The notes: generated from the letters alone by a model not told the origin. A stretch of 64,000 nt of DNA from Actinomycetota bacterium (GCA_026393115.1 JAPLAU010000023.1:46206-110205), one strand, 5' to 3'; numbered from the stretch's first letter, positions 33,950-43,132 are shown. Numbers and translations are program-made.

Positions 33950-35569
33950 CTACCGTGTGTCCCACACGACCTGACCGCCAACGACGGTGAGGTCGACTCT
34001 CGTGTCGCGTATTGCTTCCGGTTCGGCCGCGAGAATGTCATCGGACAACACGACTAAGTCCCCGAGCATCCCGACAGCGAGCACCCCTCGATCGGTGTCA
34101 ACGAAATTGGCGAACGCACTGCCCGCTGTATATGCGCGCAGGGCTTGCTCGACACTGATGCACTCCTGTGGGATCCACGACTGCGTACCGTCAAGGGAGG
34201 CTCGCGTCACCGCTGTATAGATACCGATCATGGGATTCATTTCGGCTACGTTCCAGTCGCTGGAAAACGCCAGAGTGGCGCCCGATTCGGCGAGACTGCT
34301 CATGGGCCAGGCGTAGCGCCAGCGCGTGTCGCCAACGTTGTCGCGCCATTCTTCGACGATCTCGGGCGCGCAGTGGCGCGGCTGCATGCATGCCACCACG
34401 CCAAGTTCAGCGAAGCGAGGAATGTCTGCCGCGTCGAGGCACTCGACGTGCACGATCTGGTGGCGGCTGTCGCGAGGACCATTCACCTGACGGGCGTATT
34501 CAAACGCATCGAGAGCCACACGGATGCCGCGGTCGCCAGTTGCGTGAACAAAACACTGCAATCCGCGGGCGTCGAGTCGCGCGATCACCTCGCCGAATTC
34601 GCGGGGCTCGTAGTAGGTGCGGCCGCTGGTGTCGGGGCGGTTCGCATAGGGCTCGATCATTGCGGCGGTGTGGGGTTCGACGATGTCGTCTATGTAGAGC
34701 TTGATGGGGCCGAGAGTGATGCGGTCGCTACTGCGTGAGGCAATCACGTGTTCGAGTTCATCAATCTCGGACTCGGAAGTTCCTGAGGGATGGAAGAGAG
34801 CGGCCACGACGCGCGAGTGCAGTACGCCCTCGGCCCGTGCTCGTTCAAACAGTTCGATGTCGTCGACAGAGTTCTGTGGTTCGACCACGGTGGTGAGCCC
34901 ATAGCGTGCCGCCATCGCTAACGCCGAACGCACACGCGCGTACTGCGCGTCGCGGCTATACGCGGGCACGACGCGCTCGAGTGCCGCCTGACCGGCGCGC
35001 GAGATTCCGGCGGTTGCGAAGTTGGCGAGATACCCGGTGAGTTGACCTGTGGCGTCGTCGACTTCGTAAGTGCCGAAGGGCGCCGTGGGTGATTGCGCAT
35101 CGGCGCCGAGAGCGGCGAGTGCCTCGCGGTTGAACCAGGCGGCGTGCACGCTGTAGTCGAGCAGCATTGTGGGCAATCCGCGCGTGGCACCGTCGAGGTC
35201 GTCAGCGCGAGGATGGCGACCTTCGGGAATGGCGGCGTAGTCAAAGCCTTCACCGTGCACCCACGTGGCATCGTGATTCTCATCGAGCCATGCGGCAATG
35301 CGCGCACGGATTTCATCGATCGACTTGGCGCCCGCGAGTTGCACCGCGCCTTCACCTGAGCCCAGCCGCAGGTGATTGTGGCTGTCGATGAATCCTGGGG
35401 TGACGCGCCGGCCCGCGGCATCAAGTTCGGGAGTGCCTGCCGGAGCGGTCGCCGCGACTTCAGAGCCTCCGATCGCAGTGATTCGCCCGTCCTCGATCAA
35501 TACGTCCGTGGCCTCGGGATGTTCGACGTCGCCGGTCCAGATGCGGGCATTGCGTACGAGCAGATTCAT
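33950..35569 (-). CDS. Amidohydrolase (YtcJ-like, Amidohydrolase_3)
   Basis: A 539-residue metal-dependent hydrolase. PGFIDSHNHLRLG near residues 57-69 carries the first His-x-His metal ligands, and the middle has ITLGPIKLYIDDIV and HATGDRGIRVALDAF (third His near 341). The C-terminal SSDWNVAEMNP (catalytic Asp) is near 428. YtcJ-like proteins act on N-acylated or imidate bonds; the substrate is unknown. It overlaps the upstream MFS gene by 4 nt (ATGA), so import and hydrolysis of one compound are probably coupled. Confidence 0.9.
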   Translation of the reverse strand: MNLLVRNARIWTGDVEHPEATDVLIEDGRITAIGGSEVAATAPAGTPELDAAGRRVTPGFIDSHNHLRLGSGEGAVQLAGAKSIDEIRARIAAWLDENHDATWVHGEGFDYAAIPEGRHPRADDLDGATRGLPTMLLDYSVHAAWFNREALAALGADAQSPTAPFGTYEVDDATGQLTGYLANFATAGISRAGQAALERVVPAYSRDAQYARVRSALAMAARYGLTTVVEPQNSVDDIELFERARAEGVLHSRVVAALFHPSGTSESEIDELEHVIASRSSDRITLGPIKLYIDDIVEPHTAAMIEPYANRPDTSGRTYYEPREFGEVIARLDARGLQCFVHATGDRGIRVALDAFEYARQVNGPRDSRHQIVHVECLDAADIPRFAELGVVACMQPRHCAPEIVEEWRDNVGDTRWRYAWPMSSLAESGATLAFSSDWNVAEMNPMIGIYTAVTRASLDGTQSWIPQECISVEQALRAYTAGSAFANFVDTDRGVLAVGMLGDLVVLSDDILAAEPEAIRDTRVDLTVVGGQVVWDTR

Positions 35570-36861
35570 GCGTTAGTCCGATCAGGTACAAGGAGGGGAT
35601 CGGGGATGGTGACCCGGGGAATGGCGAGAGCGGCGAATCCGGCGGCCACCGCGAGGGCTCCTGCAAGCCACCATGCACTCGAGTAGTTGCCCTGCGCCGA
35701 GCGAATCCAGCCTGACGCGGTTGCCGCGACCGCGGCGCCGATCATGTGCGCGGCGAAGACCCAGCCGAACACCACCGTTCCGCTCGCCGTGCCGTAGATG
35801 CGACGACACAGCACCGCGGTCGGTGGCACTGTGGCGACCCAGTCGAGGCCGAACAGGATGAGTACGAGTACGAGCGGCGGCTCGATATCGGGGCCGAGAA
35901 CGAGAGGTGTCAGGAGTAGCGCGATCCCTCGCAGTACGTAATAGACGGCGAGCAGAATGCGTGGATCGATGCGGTCGGTCAGCCAACCCGAGCCGATCGT
36001 TCCGATGATGTCGCACAGGCCCACGATCGCTAGTAGTGATGCTGCGGTGGTCGCACCCATGCCGTGATCGTGCATTGCTGGAACGAAGTGGGTGCTGATG
36101 ATTCCGTTCGTAGTCCAACCGCAGACGAAGAAGGTGCCGGCGAGAAGCCAGAAGGGCAACGTGCGCGAGGCATGCATCAGTACTCGGATCGCCGCCGCGG
36201 CAGCGGTCCATCCCGAGCCGGTCGTGCGACCGGCAAGTTCTTCGGCAGTCGGTTCGCCGGTTGCGCCATACGGGCGTAGCCCGACGTCGGAAGGCCGGTC
36301 GCGCAGTACGGCGATGGCCAGAGGAATGAGCAGCAGGCACATTCCAGCAATCACGAGTGAGGCACTGCGCCAGCCGCGGGCGTCGACGAGGTGTGCAATG
36401 GCGGGCAGGAAGACCAGTTGTCCCATCGAGAACGCAGCGCCGAAGATTCCTAGTACGAGGCCGCGATGCGCGACGAACCACCTGTTGGCCATGAGCGCAC
36501 CGAACACCAGTGCGGTTGATCCAACTCCGAGGCCGACAAACACACCCCACAAGATCACCAGCTGCCACTGCGCCGTCATCACCGTCGTGAGTCCGGTTCC
36601 GAGCGCGATGAAGGTGAGGGCGAGCACGGCGATGCGTCGTACTCCGAAGCGTTCCATCAAACTCGCAGCGAAGGGAGCTGTGAGCCCGTAGAAGACAAGG
36701 TTGACCGAGACGGCCAAACTCGTTGCTGCGCGACTCCATCCGAGTTCGTCTTCGATGGGAACGAGCATTACGCCGAAGGTTGATCGGAACGCGGCGGATG
36801 CAAGTAAGACGAGGAAAGTGACAAGGGCAACCCACCACGCGCGATGAATGTGGCGAGTCAC
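35566..36861 (-). CDS. MFS transporter (monocarboxylate/OFA-like)
   Basis: A 431-residue, 12-helix major facilitator protein. Features are the N-terminal RSTFGVMLVPIEDELGWSRAATSLAVSVNLVFYGL, MERFGVRRIAVLA with the RxGxR-type loop, and the central loop LRPYGATGEPTAEELAGRTTG. This resembles oxalate/formate and monocarboxylate antiporters. It is the first gene of an operon with the amidohydrolase. GTG 36861 is chosen because a -10 hexamer lies 6 nt before it; the substrate is unproven. Confidence 0.9.
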   Translation of the reverse strand: MTRHIHRAWWVALVTFLVLLASAAFRSTFGVMLVPIEDELGWSRAATSLAVSVNLVFYGLTAPFAASLMERFGVRRIAVLALTFIALGTGLTTVMTAQWQLVILWGVFVGLGVGSTALVFGALMANRWFVAHRGLVLGIFGAAFSMGQLVFLPAIAHLVDARGWRSASLVIAGMCLLLIPLAIAVLRDRPSDVGLRPYGATGEPTAEELAGRTTGSGWTAAAAAIRVLMHASRTLPFWLLAGTFFVCGWTTNGIISTHFVPAMHDHGMGATTAASLLAIVGLCDIIGTIGSGWLTDRIDPRILLAVYYVLRGIALLLTPLVLGPDIEPPLVLVLILFGLDWVATVPPTAVLCRRIYGTASGTVVFGWVFAAHMIGAAVAATASGWIRSAQGNYSSAWWLAGALAVAAGFAALAIPRVTIPDPLLVPDRTNA

Positions 36862-36867
36862 ACGCTC

Positions 36868-36873
36868 ACCGTA
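36868..36873 (-). promoter_or_regulatory. -10 hexamer, leaderless promoter of the MFS gene
   Basis: On the minus strand TACGGT ends 6 nt before GTG 36861. The divergent promoter at 36888-36893 is only 15 bp away. Confidence 0.5.
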
Positions 36874-36887
36874 CTGGCCCCGGGGCA

Positions 36888-36893
36888 TAGCCT
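36888..36893 (+). promoter_or_regulatory. -10 hexamer, leaderless promoter of the peptidoglycan-binding gene
   Basis: TAGCCT ends 7 nt before GTG 36901, supporting this start over the ATG at 36844. Confidence 0.5.
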
Positions 36894-36900
36894 TCATTCC

Positions 36901-37737
36901 GTGGGCGAGGGACCGCTAAGTGGGCGCAGCGCGGCGACAACAGTGCTGCTGTGGCTTGCTGTGCTCGCTGGGTTGCTGTTTGCCGGGGGACTCTTCGCCG
37001 GGTTCTTCTTCGTCGCGGGCGACTACACCCCACCACCGCAGCCGCAACCTTCGAAGTCGAGCACCCCGACACCGAGCATCACCGCACGTCCAGCCACGCC
37101 GAGTCCCTCAGCGAATGACCCGTTGGCCAACATCAATACCGCCTCGCCGGAGTTTGCGATTCAGTCGCGCGCCTTCCTCTGTTACACAGTCAAGAAGGCG
37201 GTCGTGGCACCCGGACCTGCTCGCACGTTGGGCATTGCGCGCGTGCAGTGGGCTTTGACAGCAGCCGGGTATAACGCCGGCGAAATAGATGGTTGGTTCA
37301 CGGCGCAGACTCAAGCCGCGGTTCGCGAGCTTCAGAATTCCAACGGGATCAAACTTGATTCGCGTGTCGGACCGGAAACCTGGCAACTACTCGAACAGTC
37401 AGTCTGCGGGGGTGGTGCCACAGGGATCCCCGTACTCGCTTCACTCGTTGACTTCGACCCTGAGTCGGAGCAGTTCGGTGCAGCGGCCTACTCGGTGTTG
37501 TGTTCCATGGTCGCGCTTCCTGACGTAACGACCGCGACCTACGACGTGCCTCCCGTGTTGCTGGCCCAGTATGCGTTGAACCAAGGCGACCCGGTGAAGA
37601 TTTCCGTTGATGGGCAGTTTGGTGACGTCACGCAGGCGCAACTCAAGGCTTTTCAAATGCGGTCGGGTGCGAAGGTGACCGGCGCGGTGGATGCACCGAC
37701 GTGGAAGAAGTTACGCACAGGTATCTGCCCCGCGTAG
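36901..37737 (+). CDS. Membrane-anchored double peptidoglycan-binding protein
   Basis: A 278-residue protein. A transmembrane anchor (LLWLAVLAGLLFAGGLFAGFFFV, about 16-38) is followed by a Pro/Ser/Thr linker and two PG_binding_1-type repeats: RVQWALTAAGYNAGEIDGWFTAQTQAAVRELQ...PETWQLL and LLAQYALNQGDPVKISVDGQFGDVTQAQLKAFQ...PTWKKL. Single cysteines (FLCYTV, QSVCGG, SVLCSM, TGICPA) could pair outside the cell. It probably holds the envelope to the wall. No catalytic domain is present. Confidence 0.87.
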   Translation: MGEGPLSGRSAATTVLLWLAVLAGLLFAGGLFAGFFFVAGDYTPPPQPQPSKSSTPTPSITARPATPSPSANDPLANINTASPEFAIQSRAFLCYTVKKAVVAPGPARTLGIARVQWALTAAGYNAGEIDGWFTAQTQAAVRELQNSNGIKLDSRVGPETWQLLEQSVCGGGATGIPVLASLVDFDPESEQFGAAAYSVLCSMVALPDVTTATYDVPPVLLAQYALNQGDPVKISVDGQFGDVTQAQLKAFQMRSGAKVTGAVDAPTWKKLRTGICPA

Positions 37738-37827
37738 GTGTATCCACAGGTTGGCCTTGCTGACAGTGGGCGGCTTCTCGGACTCGGCATGATGGCCGCT
37801 CACATCATTGCTGAAATGGGGGAGTTC

Positions 37828-38256
37828 ATGAACGAGATTCACTGCACTGTTGTCGGAAACGCGGTGAGTGACGTGCGCAGTGCCGTCACGAAAACCGGAC
37901 ACCACGTGGCAAGTTTCCGCATGGCCGCCACAACTCGTCGCTTCAACCGTGAGTCCAATCGCTGGGAAGATCTCGATACTTCGTTTCTGAGTGTGAGTTG
38001 TTGGCGGGCGTTGGCCGATCACGTGCTCGCGTCGATTCACAAGGGTGATCCGGTGGTGGTCGTCGGCCGTTTGCGCGTGCGTGAGTACGTCGACTCGCAG
38101 GGGCGGGCGGCCATCAGCGTCGAGGTTGAAGCCTCTTCGGTCGGCCACGACCTTGGCCGCGGTACGTCGGCGTTCGAGCGTACGCGTCGCGAGCCTGCGC
38201 CCGAGGTGGCAGCGCCGGAGGGTGCGCCGTCGGTGAATGTGGAGGTTGCTGCCTGA
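37828..38256 (+). CDS. Single-stranded DNA-binding protein (second type)
   Basis: A 142-residue OB-fold protein, EIHCTVVGNAVSDVRSAVTKTGHHVASFRMAATTRRFNRESNRWEDLDTSFLSVSCWRALADHV, with VVVVGRLRVREYVDSQGR later. The tail (RREPAPEVAAPEGAPSVNVEVAA) lacks the acidic DDDxPF tip of the essential replication SSB, so this is a paralogue, probably used in competence or repair. GGGGGAG precedes ATG 37828. Confidence 0.9.
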   Translation: MNEIHCTVVGNAVSDVRSAVTKTGHHVASFRMAATTRRFNRESNRWEDLDTSFLSVSCWRALADHVLASIHKGDPVVVVGRLRVREYVDSQGRAAISVEVEASSVGHDLGRGTSAFERTRREPAPEVAAPEGAPSVNVEVAA

Positions 38257-38286
38257 GGCCGTGTGCAGCCATGTCGTGTTGGCGGC

Positions 38287-38292
38287 TAGCCT
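38287..38292 (+). promoter_or_regulatory. -10 hexamer, leaderless promoter of the MFS-cNMP gene
   Basis: TAGCCT ends 8 nt before GTG 38301. Confidence 0.5.
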
Positions 38293-38300
38293 GAATTATT

Positions 38301-39938
38301 GTGAACACCAGCCCCTCCGAACGCTCTGATTGGAGGGTCTATCGGGTTGTTGTTGCCTCTGCGCTGATGGCAACGGTGGAAGTGGGCGTTTGGGTCACGG
38401 TCTTGCTGTTCGCGTACGAGCGTGGCGGGGCGTCGGCAGCCGGATTGGCCACAGGGCTGTCGCTGCTGCCGGCCGCCATCTTGGCACCCCTTCTCGGATC
38501 AGTGGGCGATCGCTTCCCGCGCGGCACGGCTCTGGCGGGCGCGTACTTCGTGACGGCACTCATCGTGGCGGCATTGGCTTTCCTGCTCTACAGCGATGCG
38601 TCCTTGGCTGCGATTGTGGTGTGTGCCGGTGCCGTAACGGTGACCATCTCGGTGGCGCGTCCGATTCACTACGCGTCGCTTCCGCAATTGAGCTCAACCC
38701 CTCAGGCGTTGGTGTGGGCCAACAGTGCCACGGCGTTCGCAGGGGGAATCGGCGCGTTTGCCGGACCGACCTTGGCCGGGCTCGCGGCCGCTACGTTTGG
38801 GTCCTGGGCGCTCGCGGTTGCTGCTGCGGTGGCGATGTTGATTTCGACGGCCTTGTGCGTCCGCCTGCATCTGCCAGTTTCCGCCGAAGAGAGCGAAGGC
38901 CCGCTGCGCGAGGCATTTGCTGGGATACGTCATGTGGGCTCCGACGTGTCGGTGTTGGCATTGCTGGCGTTAAGTGGCGCCGTCTACATCGTGACCGGTG
39001 CTCTCGAGATTCTCGGGGTCGATTACGTCGCCGAGGTCCTTGGTGGTGATGAAGCCGCGCAAGGGTTCTTCGTGGGAGGTGTCGGCCTCGGGTCGCTTGC
39101 CGGCGCGCTGCTTGGGGCGAGCCTGGCATTCCGTCGCCGACTGGCACCGCCCTTGGTGTGGGGTTTGGTCATCGGATCGCTGCCGTTGATCGCTGTTTCC
39201 GGGGTTCATGCACTGATTCCTGCGTTCGCGCTGGTCGCCGTTTTTGGACTCGGTGAACGCTTCGCCGGTCTCGCGTCGGAAACGCTCATGCAACGAGCGA
39301 CCGATGATGCGGTGCTGGCGCGAGTGTTCGCGGTCTGGGAAGCAGTGATGCTGTTGGGCTATGCCATCGGCACCATTGGCGTCCCGTACTTGATCGGTTG
39401 GTTCGGTCCGGCCGGTGCGTACGTCCCGCTGGGCCTGGGGTTGGCGATTCTTGCGCTCGCGGCATGGCCGTTGCTGCGTGCGCTCGACGACCGCGCGTTG
39501 TTCCGTACCGATGTGCTCGCGCTCTTCCGTGGAATCTCATTCCTCAAGCCCATGCGCCCGGCCGCCCTCGATCGCTTGTCGAACACGGCGGACTGGGAAG
39601 AGTGGGAACCTGGGGGAGTGGTCATCGAGCAGGGAACTGAGGGAGATTCGTACTACATCGTCGAATCGGGTTCGCTGCAACTCTCGGTCGATGGGAGCCT
39701 TCGAGGCACGTTGAAGCCCGGTGCCGGATTCGGTGAGGTCGGATTGCTGCTTGATATGCCGCGTTCGGCCACGGTCACGGTGATGGAACCTACGCGACTG
39801 CTTGTTGTCGACCGCGATGACTTCCTGGCCGCCGTGACCCGCAGCCCCGACGGTCATCGCATCGCCATGCGCGTGGCGGCCGCGCACGTCGGACACCCCG
39901 CGGGTGGTAACCGCGGCGGTACTCGGCCGGCTGTATGA
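38301..39938 (+). CDS. MFS transporter fused to a cyclic-nucleotide-binding domain
   Basis: A 545-residue protein in two parts. Residues 12-405 are a 12-helix major facilitator of the enterobactin-exporter/MFS_3 type (SLLPAAILAPLLGSVGDRFPRG, the family's motif A). The C-terminal 420-530 is a Crp/cNMP-binding domain (EPGGVVIEQGTEGDSYYIVESGSLQLSVDG, FGEVGLLLDMPRSATVTV), with the phosphate-binding FGEVGLLLDMPRSA motif nearly complete. It suggests transport gated by cAMP or another nucleotide. The final residues are basic and Gly-rich. Confidence 0.9.
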   Translation: MNTSPSERSDWRVYRVVVASALMATVEVGVWVTVLLFAYERGGASAAGLATGLSLLPAAILAPLLGSVGDRFPRGTALAGAYFVTALIVAALAFLLYSDASLAAIVVCAGAVTVTISVARPIHYASLPQLSSTPQALVWANSATAFAGGIGAFAGPTLAGLAAATFGSWALAVAAAVAMLISTALCVRLHLPVSAEESEGPLREAFAGIRHVGSDVSVLALLALSGAVYIVTGALEILGVDYVAEVLGGDEAAQGFFVGGVGLGSLAGALLGASLAFRRRLAPPLVWGLVIGSLPLIAVSGVHALIPAFALVAVFGLGERFAGLASETLMQRATDDAVLARVFAVWEAVMLLGYAIGTIGVPYLIGWFGPAGAYVPLGLGLAILALAAWPLLRALDDRALFRTDVLALFRGISFLKPMRPAALDRLSNTADWEEWEPGGVVIEQGTEGDSYYIVESGSLQLSVDGSLRGTLKPGAGFGEVGLLLDMPRSATVTVMEPTRLLVVDRDDFLAAVTRSPDGHRIAMRVAAAHVGHPAGGNRGGTRPAV

Positions 39939-40007
39939 GGCGCGTGACACTTCGCAGTGATGCGGATTCGACGAACGTTACTCAAGTCGTGGTGAGTCAA
40001 TCCTGCC

Positions 40008-40013
40008 TATAGT
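40008..40013 (+). promoter_or_regulatory. -10 hexamer, leaderless promoter of the EamA gene
   Basis: TATAGT ends 6 nt before GTG 40020, the best match to TATAAT in this set. Confidence 0.55.
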
Positions 40014-40019
40014 CACTGT

Positions 40020-40949
40020 GTGAGCACTCCTGGTGCAGCCCCCTCGCCGCATCGTGGTGGCCTAGGGTGGGCGTTTCTCGGAGTAGTGCTCTTCTCCTTC
40101 TCATTGCCGATGACTGTCTGGGCTTTGGAAGGCTTCTCGCCCTTTTTCACGGCAACGGCTCGGGCTGTGATCGCCGGTCTGGTAGCGCTGGTTGTTCTTC
40201 TGGTGAAGCGGGTGCCGTGGCCGCACCGCTCGCTGTATCGCCCGCTGCTCTACACCATGGCAGGAGCGGTATTTGGCTGGCCAATACTGATCGCCTTGGC
40301 CTTGCAGCGCACCACATCCGCGCACACCGCTGTGATCGCTGCGATCATGCCACTGACCACTGCCGTTCTCGCGGTGCTGCGTACCAAGGAGATCATGCCG
40401 CGCCAGTTTTGGTACGCGGCTGGTCTAGGCACTCTGGCGCTCATCGTCTTCGCTCTTTCACGAGGCGGACTTTCGGGCGGTGACGCTGTCGCGGACGTAC
40501 TGATCGTTCTTGCGGTGTTGTCATCCTCGTGGTGCTACGTCGAAGGGGCTGTACTCACTCGGATCATGCCCGGCTGGCAGGTGATTTCGTGGGTTGTTGT
40601 ACTGGCGTTACCGCTGACGATCCCCCTTTCCGTCATTATCTGGCTTGCGACGAGCGATTCGCACACCGTGACCGCGCAGTCACTTTTCGGCCTCGCTGTC
40701 TTGGGTCTGTCGTCGATGTACCTCGGATTCTTCGCGTGGTACCGGGGACTGGCGGAGGCGGGAGTTGCCCGGGGCGCGCAGATGCAGCAACTGCAGGCGC
40801 CATTGACGCTCGTCTGGTCGGTGCTGTTGCTCGGGGAAATAGTCACCTGGGGCACTCTGGCAGCGACCACCGTGATCATTGTCGCTGTGGCGTGGGCCCA
40901 GCGGGTCCGTCTCGGACCGGGACCGCAGCCTGGGCCCCCTGCCGACTAG
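40020..40949 (+). CDS. EamA/DMT-family transporter
   Basis: A 309-residue, ten-helix drug/metabolite transporter with two EamA repeats (residues about 13-141 and 158-295). Indicators are FSPFFTATARAVIAGLVALVVLL, the PLTTAVLAVLRTKEIMPRQFWYAAGLGTLALIVFAL segment at the end of repeat 1, and VARGAQMQQLQAPLTLVWSVLLLGEIV in repeat 2. The substrate is unknown. It is followed after 10 nt by ettA, although ettA has its own -10 site. Confidence 0.9.
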   Translation: MSTPGAAPSPHRGGLGWAFLGVVLFSFSLPMTVWALEGFSPFFTATARAVIAGLVALVVLLVKRVPWPHRSLYRPLLYTMAGAVFGWPILIALALQRTTSAHTAVIAAIMPLTTAVLAVLRTKEIMPRQFWYAAGLGTLALIVFALSRGGLSGGDAVADVLIVLAVLSSSWCYVEGAVLTRIMPGWQVISWVVVLALPLTIPLSVIIWLATSDSHTVTAQSLFGLAVLGLSSMYLGFFAWYRGLAEAGVARGAQMQQLQAPLTLVWSVLLLGEIVTWGTLAATTVIIVAVAWAQRVRLGPGPQPGPPAD

Positions 40950-40952
40950 GCT
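40947..40952 (+). promoter_or_regulatory. -10 hexamer, leaderless promoter of ettA
   Basis: TAGGCT ends 7 nt before ATG 40960; it overlaps the EamA stop codon region (TAG 40947-40949). Confidence 0.5.
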
Positions 40953-40959
40953 TCCCCTC

Positions 40960-42657
40960 ATGGCTGAGTTCATTTACGTCCTTCGTAAGGCACGCAAAGC
41001 GCACGGCGAAAAGGTCGTTCTTGACGACGTGACGCTGTCGTTCCTTCCCGGCGCCAAGATCGGTGTGGTTGGCCCCAACGGTGCTGGTAAGTCGAGTTTG
41101 CTCAAGATCATGTCGGGCACTGAGCAGTTGTCCAACGGTGACGCTTTGCTCAGTCAGGGCTACTCCGTCGGGATGCTCGCTCAGGAGCCCGACCTCGATG
41201 AAACCAAGACTGTGCTGGGCAACGTTCAAGACGGCGTGGCCGTGACGAGGGCGTTGGTCGATCGCTTCAACGCAATCTCAGACGAGATGGCCAATCCTGA
41301 CGCCGACTTCGACACGCTGCTGGCCGAGATGGGCAACCTGCAGGAACAAATCGACCACAAGAACGCATGGGATCTCGACAGCCAACTCGAGCAGGCGATG
41401 GATGCGCTGCGCTGCCCGCCTGGCGAGGCGGATGTCACCGTGCTGTCCGGTGGCGAGCGCCGACGCGTGGCCCTGTGCAAGTTGTTGTTGCAGCAGCCCG
41501 ATCTACTTCTTCTGGACGAGCCCACGAACCACCTTGACGCCGAGAGTGTGCAGTGGCTCGAGCAGCACCTCGAGAAGTACCCCGGAACCGTGGTGGCTAT
41601 CACTCACGACCGGTACTTCCTCGACAATGTCGCCGAGTGGATTCTTGAACTCGACCGCGGGCGCGCTTTCCCCTACGAAGGCAACTACTCGACTTATCTG
41701 GAAAAGAAGTCCAGGCGTCTGAAGGTCGAAGGACAGAAGGACGCCAAGCTCGCCCGACGCCTCACCGACGAACTCGAGTGGGTGCGGTCTAACGCCAAGG
41801 CACGTCAGACCAAGAGTCGTGCCCGCCTCGATCGATACGAAGAGATGGCGTCTGAAGCAGAGAAGACTCGCAAGCTTGATTTCGAGGAAATCCAGATTCC
41901 TCCGGGTCCCCGCCTGGGTAGTTTGGTGGTCGAAACCGAGGGTCTGACCAAAGGTTTTGGCGATCGCCTGCTGATCGACAACCTGTCGTTTACATTGCCG
42001 CGTAACGGAATTGTCGGTGTGATCGGTCCGAACGGTGTCGGTAAGACCACACTGTTCCGCATGATCGTTGCCGCAGCTGAAGGTGCAACTGACGACAAGT
42101 CGGCGCTGCCCGACAGCGGCAACCTGCGTATCGGCGAGACCGTGAAGTTGTCCTACGTCGACCAGAGTCGCGGCGGACTCGATCCTGCGAAGAATGTGTG
42201 GGAGGTCGTCAGCGACGGTCTCGACTGGATCAAGGTGGGCAATGTTGAAATGCCGTCGCGTGCCTATGTAGGTGCTTTCGGTTTCAAGGGCCCCGACCAA
42301 CAGAAGCCGTCGGGAGTGTTGTCCGGTGGTGAGCGTAACCGTCTGAACTTGGCGTTGACTTTGAAGCAGGGTGGAAACCTCTTGCTGCTCGACGAACCGA
42401 CCAACGACCTCGACGTTGAGACACTCGGAAGCCTGGAGAATGCGCTGCTGGAATTCCCCGGCTGTGCCGTGATCACAAGCCACGACCGGTGGTTCCTCGA
42501 CCGCATTGCCACGCACATCCTTGCCTACGAAGGCGACTCGGAGTGGTTCTGGTTCGAGGGCAACTTTGAGTCGTACGAGAAGAACAAGATTGACCGACTG
42601 GGTGCTGATGCGGCGCGTCCTCATCGTGCGACCTACCGCAAACTCACTCGCAGTTAA
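40960..42657 (+). CDS. ettA: Energy-dependent translational throttle protein EttA (ABC-F)
   Basis: A 565-residue cytoplasmic ABC-F ATPase that binds the ribosomal E site and gates the first elongation steps by ATP/ADP. Both ATPase domains are complete: GPNGAGKSS near residue 38 with LSGGERRRVALCKLLL and LLLDEPTNHLDAESV, then GPNGVGKTT near 355 with LSGGERNRLNLALTL and LLLDEPTNDLDVETL. The ABC-F linker (KLARRLTDELEWVRSNAKARQTKSRARLDRYEEM) and the arm insert in domain 1 (RALVDRFNAISDEMANPD...) are present. The TAA overlaps the ATG of the next gene. Confidence 0.97.
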   Translation: MAEFIYVLRKARKAHGEKVVLDDVTLSFLPGAKIGVVGPNGAGKSSLLKIMSGTEQLSNGDALLSQGYSVGMLAQEPDLDETKTVLGNVQDGVAVTRALVDRFNAISDEMANPDADFDTLLAEMGNLQEQIDHKNAWDLDSQLEQAMDALRCPPGEADVTVLSGGERRRVALCKLLLQQPDLLLLDEPTNHLDAESVQWLEQHLEKYPGTVVAITHDRYFLDNVAEWILELDRGRAFPYEGNYSTYLEKKSRRLKVEGQKDAKLARRLTDELEWVRSNAKARQTKSRARLDRYEEMASEAEKTRKLDFEEIQIPPGPRLGSLVVETEGLTKGFGDRLLIDNLSFTLPRNGIVGVIGPNGVGKTTLFRMIVAAAEGATDDKSALPDSGNLRIGETVKLSYVDQSRGGLDPAKNVWEVVSDGLDWIKVGNVEMPSRAYVGAFGFKGPDQQKPSGVLSGGERNRLNLALTLKQGGNLLLLDEPTNDLDVETLGSLENALLEFPGCAVITSHDRWFLDRIATHILAYEGDSEWFWFEGNFESYEKNKIDRLGADAARPHRATYRKLTRS

Positions 42658-43121
42658 TGGCCGTTCAACACGAGATCGCCATTCGTTGGGCCGATCTCGA
42701 TCTCATGGGGCACGTGAACAATGTGCGGGCCATGGAGTTCTTGCAGGAAGCGCGCATCGCACTCATCGCTGAGCTGGGGTACGCCATTACCGCTGATTCG
42801 GCCGGTGTCACGTTCGAGGGCGTGGGGCAAGTGATCGCGCGGCATGAAGTCGATTACGCGGCGCCGATTCTGCATTCGCATGGTCACGTTGTGGTCGAGT
42901 CGTGGCTCGAGCACATTGGGCGATCGTCGTACACGATTGTGCACGTGGTGACGCTCCCTGACGCAACGATCGCCATTCGCAGTCGCGCGACGATGGTGTG
43001 CACCGATCCGACGACCGGCCGCAGTACACCCATTCCCGAACTCTGGCGCGCCTCACTCGAGGCCCACCTCATCCCCACCGCCACCGCCACCGCCACCGCT
43101 ACCGCTACCGCTACCGCCTGA
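42657..43121 (+). CDS. Acyl-CoA thioesterase (4HBT fold) with a Thr-Ala repeat tail
   Basis: A 154-residue hotdog-fold thioesterase. The catalytic-type motif is RWADLDLMGHVNNVRAMEFLQEARI (Asp in the D-x-x-G-H-V-N-N element), followed by GQVIARHEVDYAAPI and VHVVTLPD strands. The final 14 residues are seven Thr-Ala pairs encoded by a hexanucleotide repeat (43077-43118), which is not part of the family fold. It overlaps ettA by 1 nt and ends 12 nt before a 42-bp inverted repeat. Confidence 0.85.
   Translation: MAVQHEIAIRWADLDLMGHVNNVRAMEFLQEARIALIAELGYAITADSAGVTFEGVGQVIARHEVDYAAPILHSHGHVVVESWLEHIGRSSYTIVHVVTLPDATIAIRSRATMVCTDPTTGRSTPIPELWRASLEAHLIPTATATATATATATA
43077..43118 (+). repeat. Hexanucleotide microsatellite, 7 x ACCGC(C/T)
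   Basis: Seven in-frame hexamers (ACCGCC three times, ACCGCT three times, ACCGCC once) encode (Thr-Ala)7 and run to the stop codon. Being a multiple of three, copy-number change would alter tail length without breaking the frame. Confidence 0.85.
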
Positions 43122-43132
43122 CCCCTCCCCCC

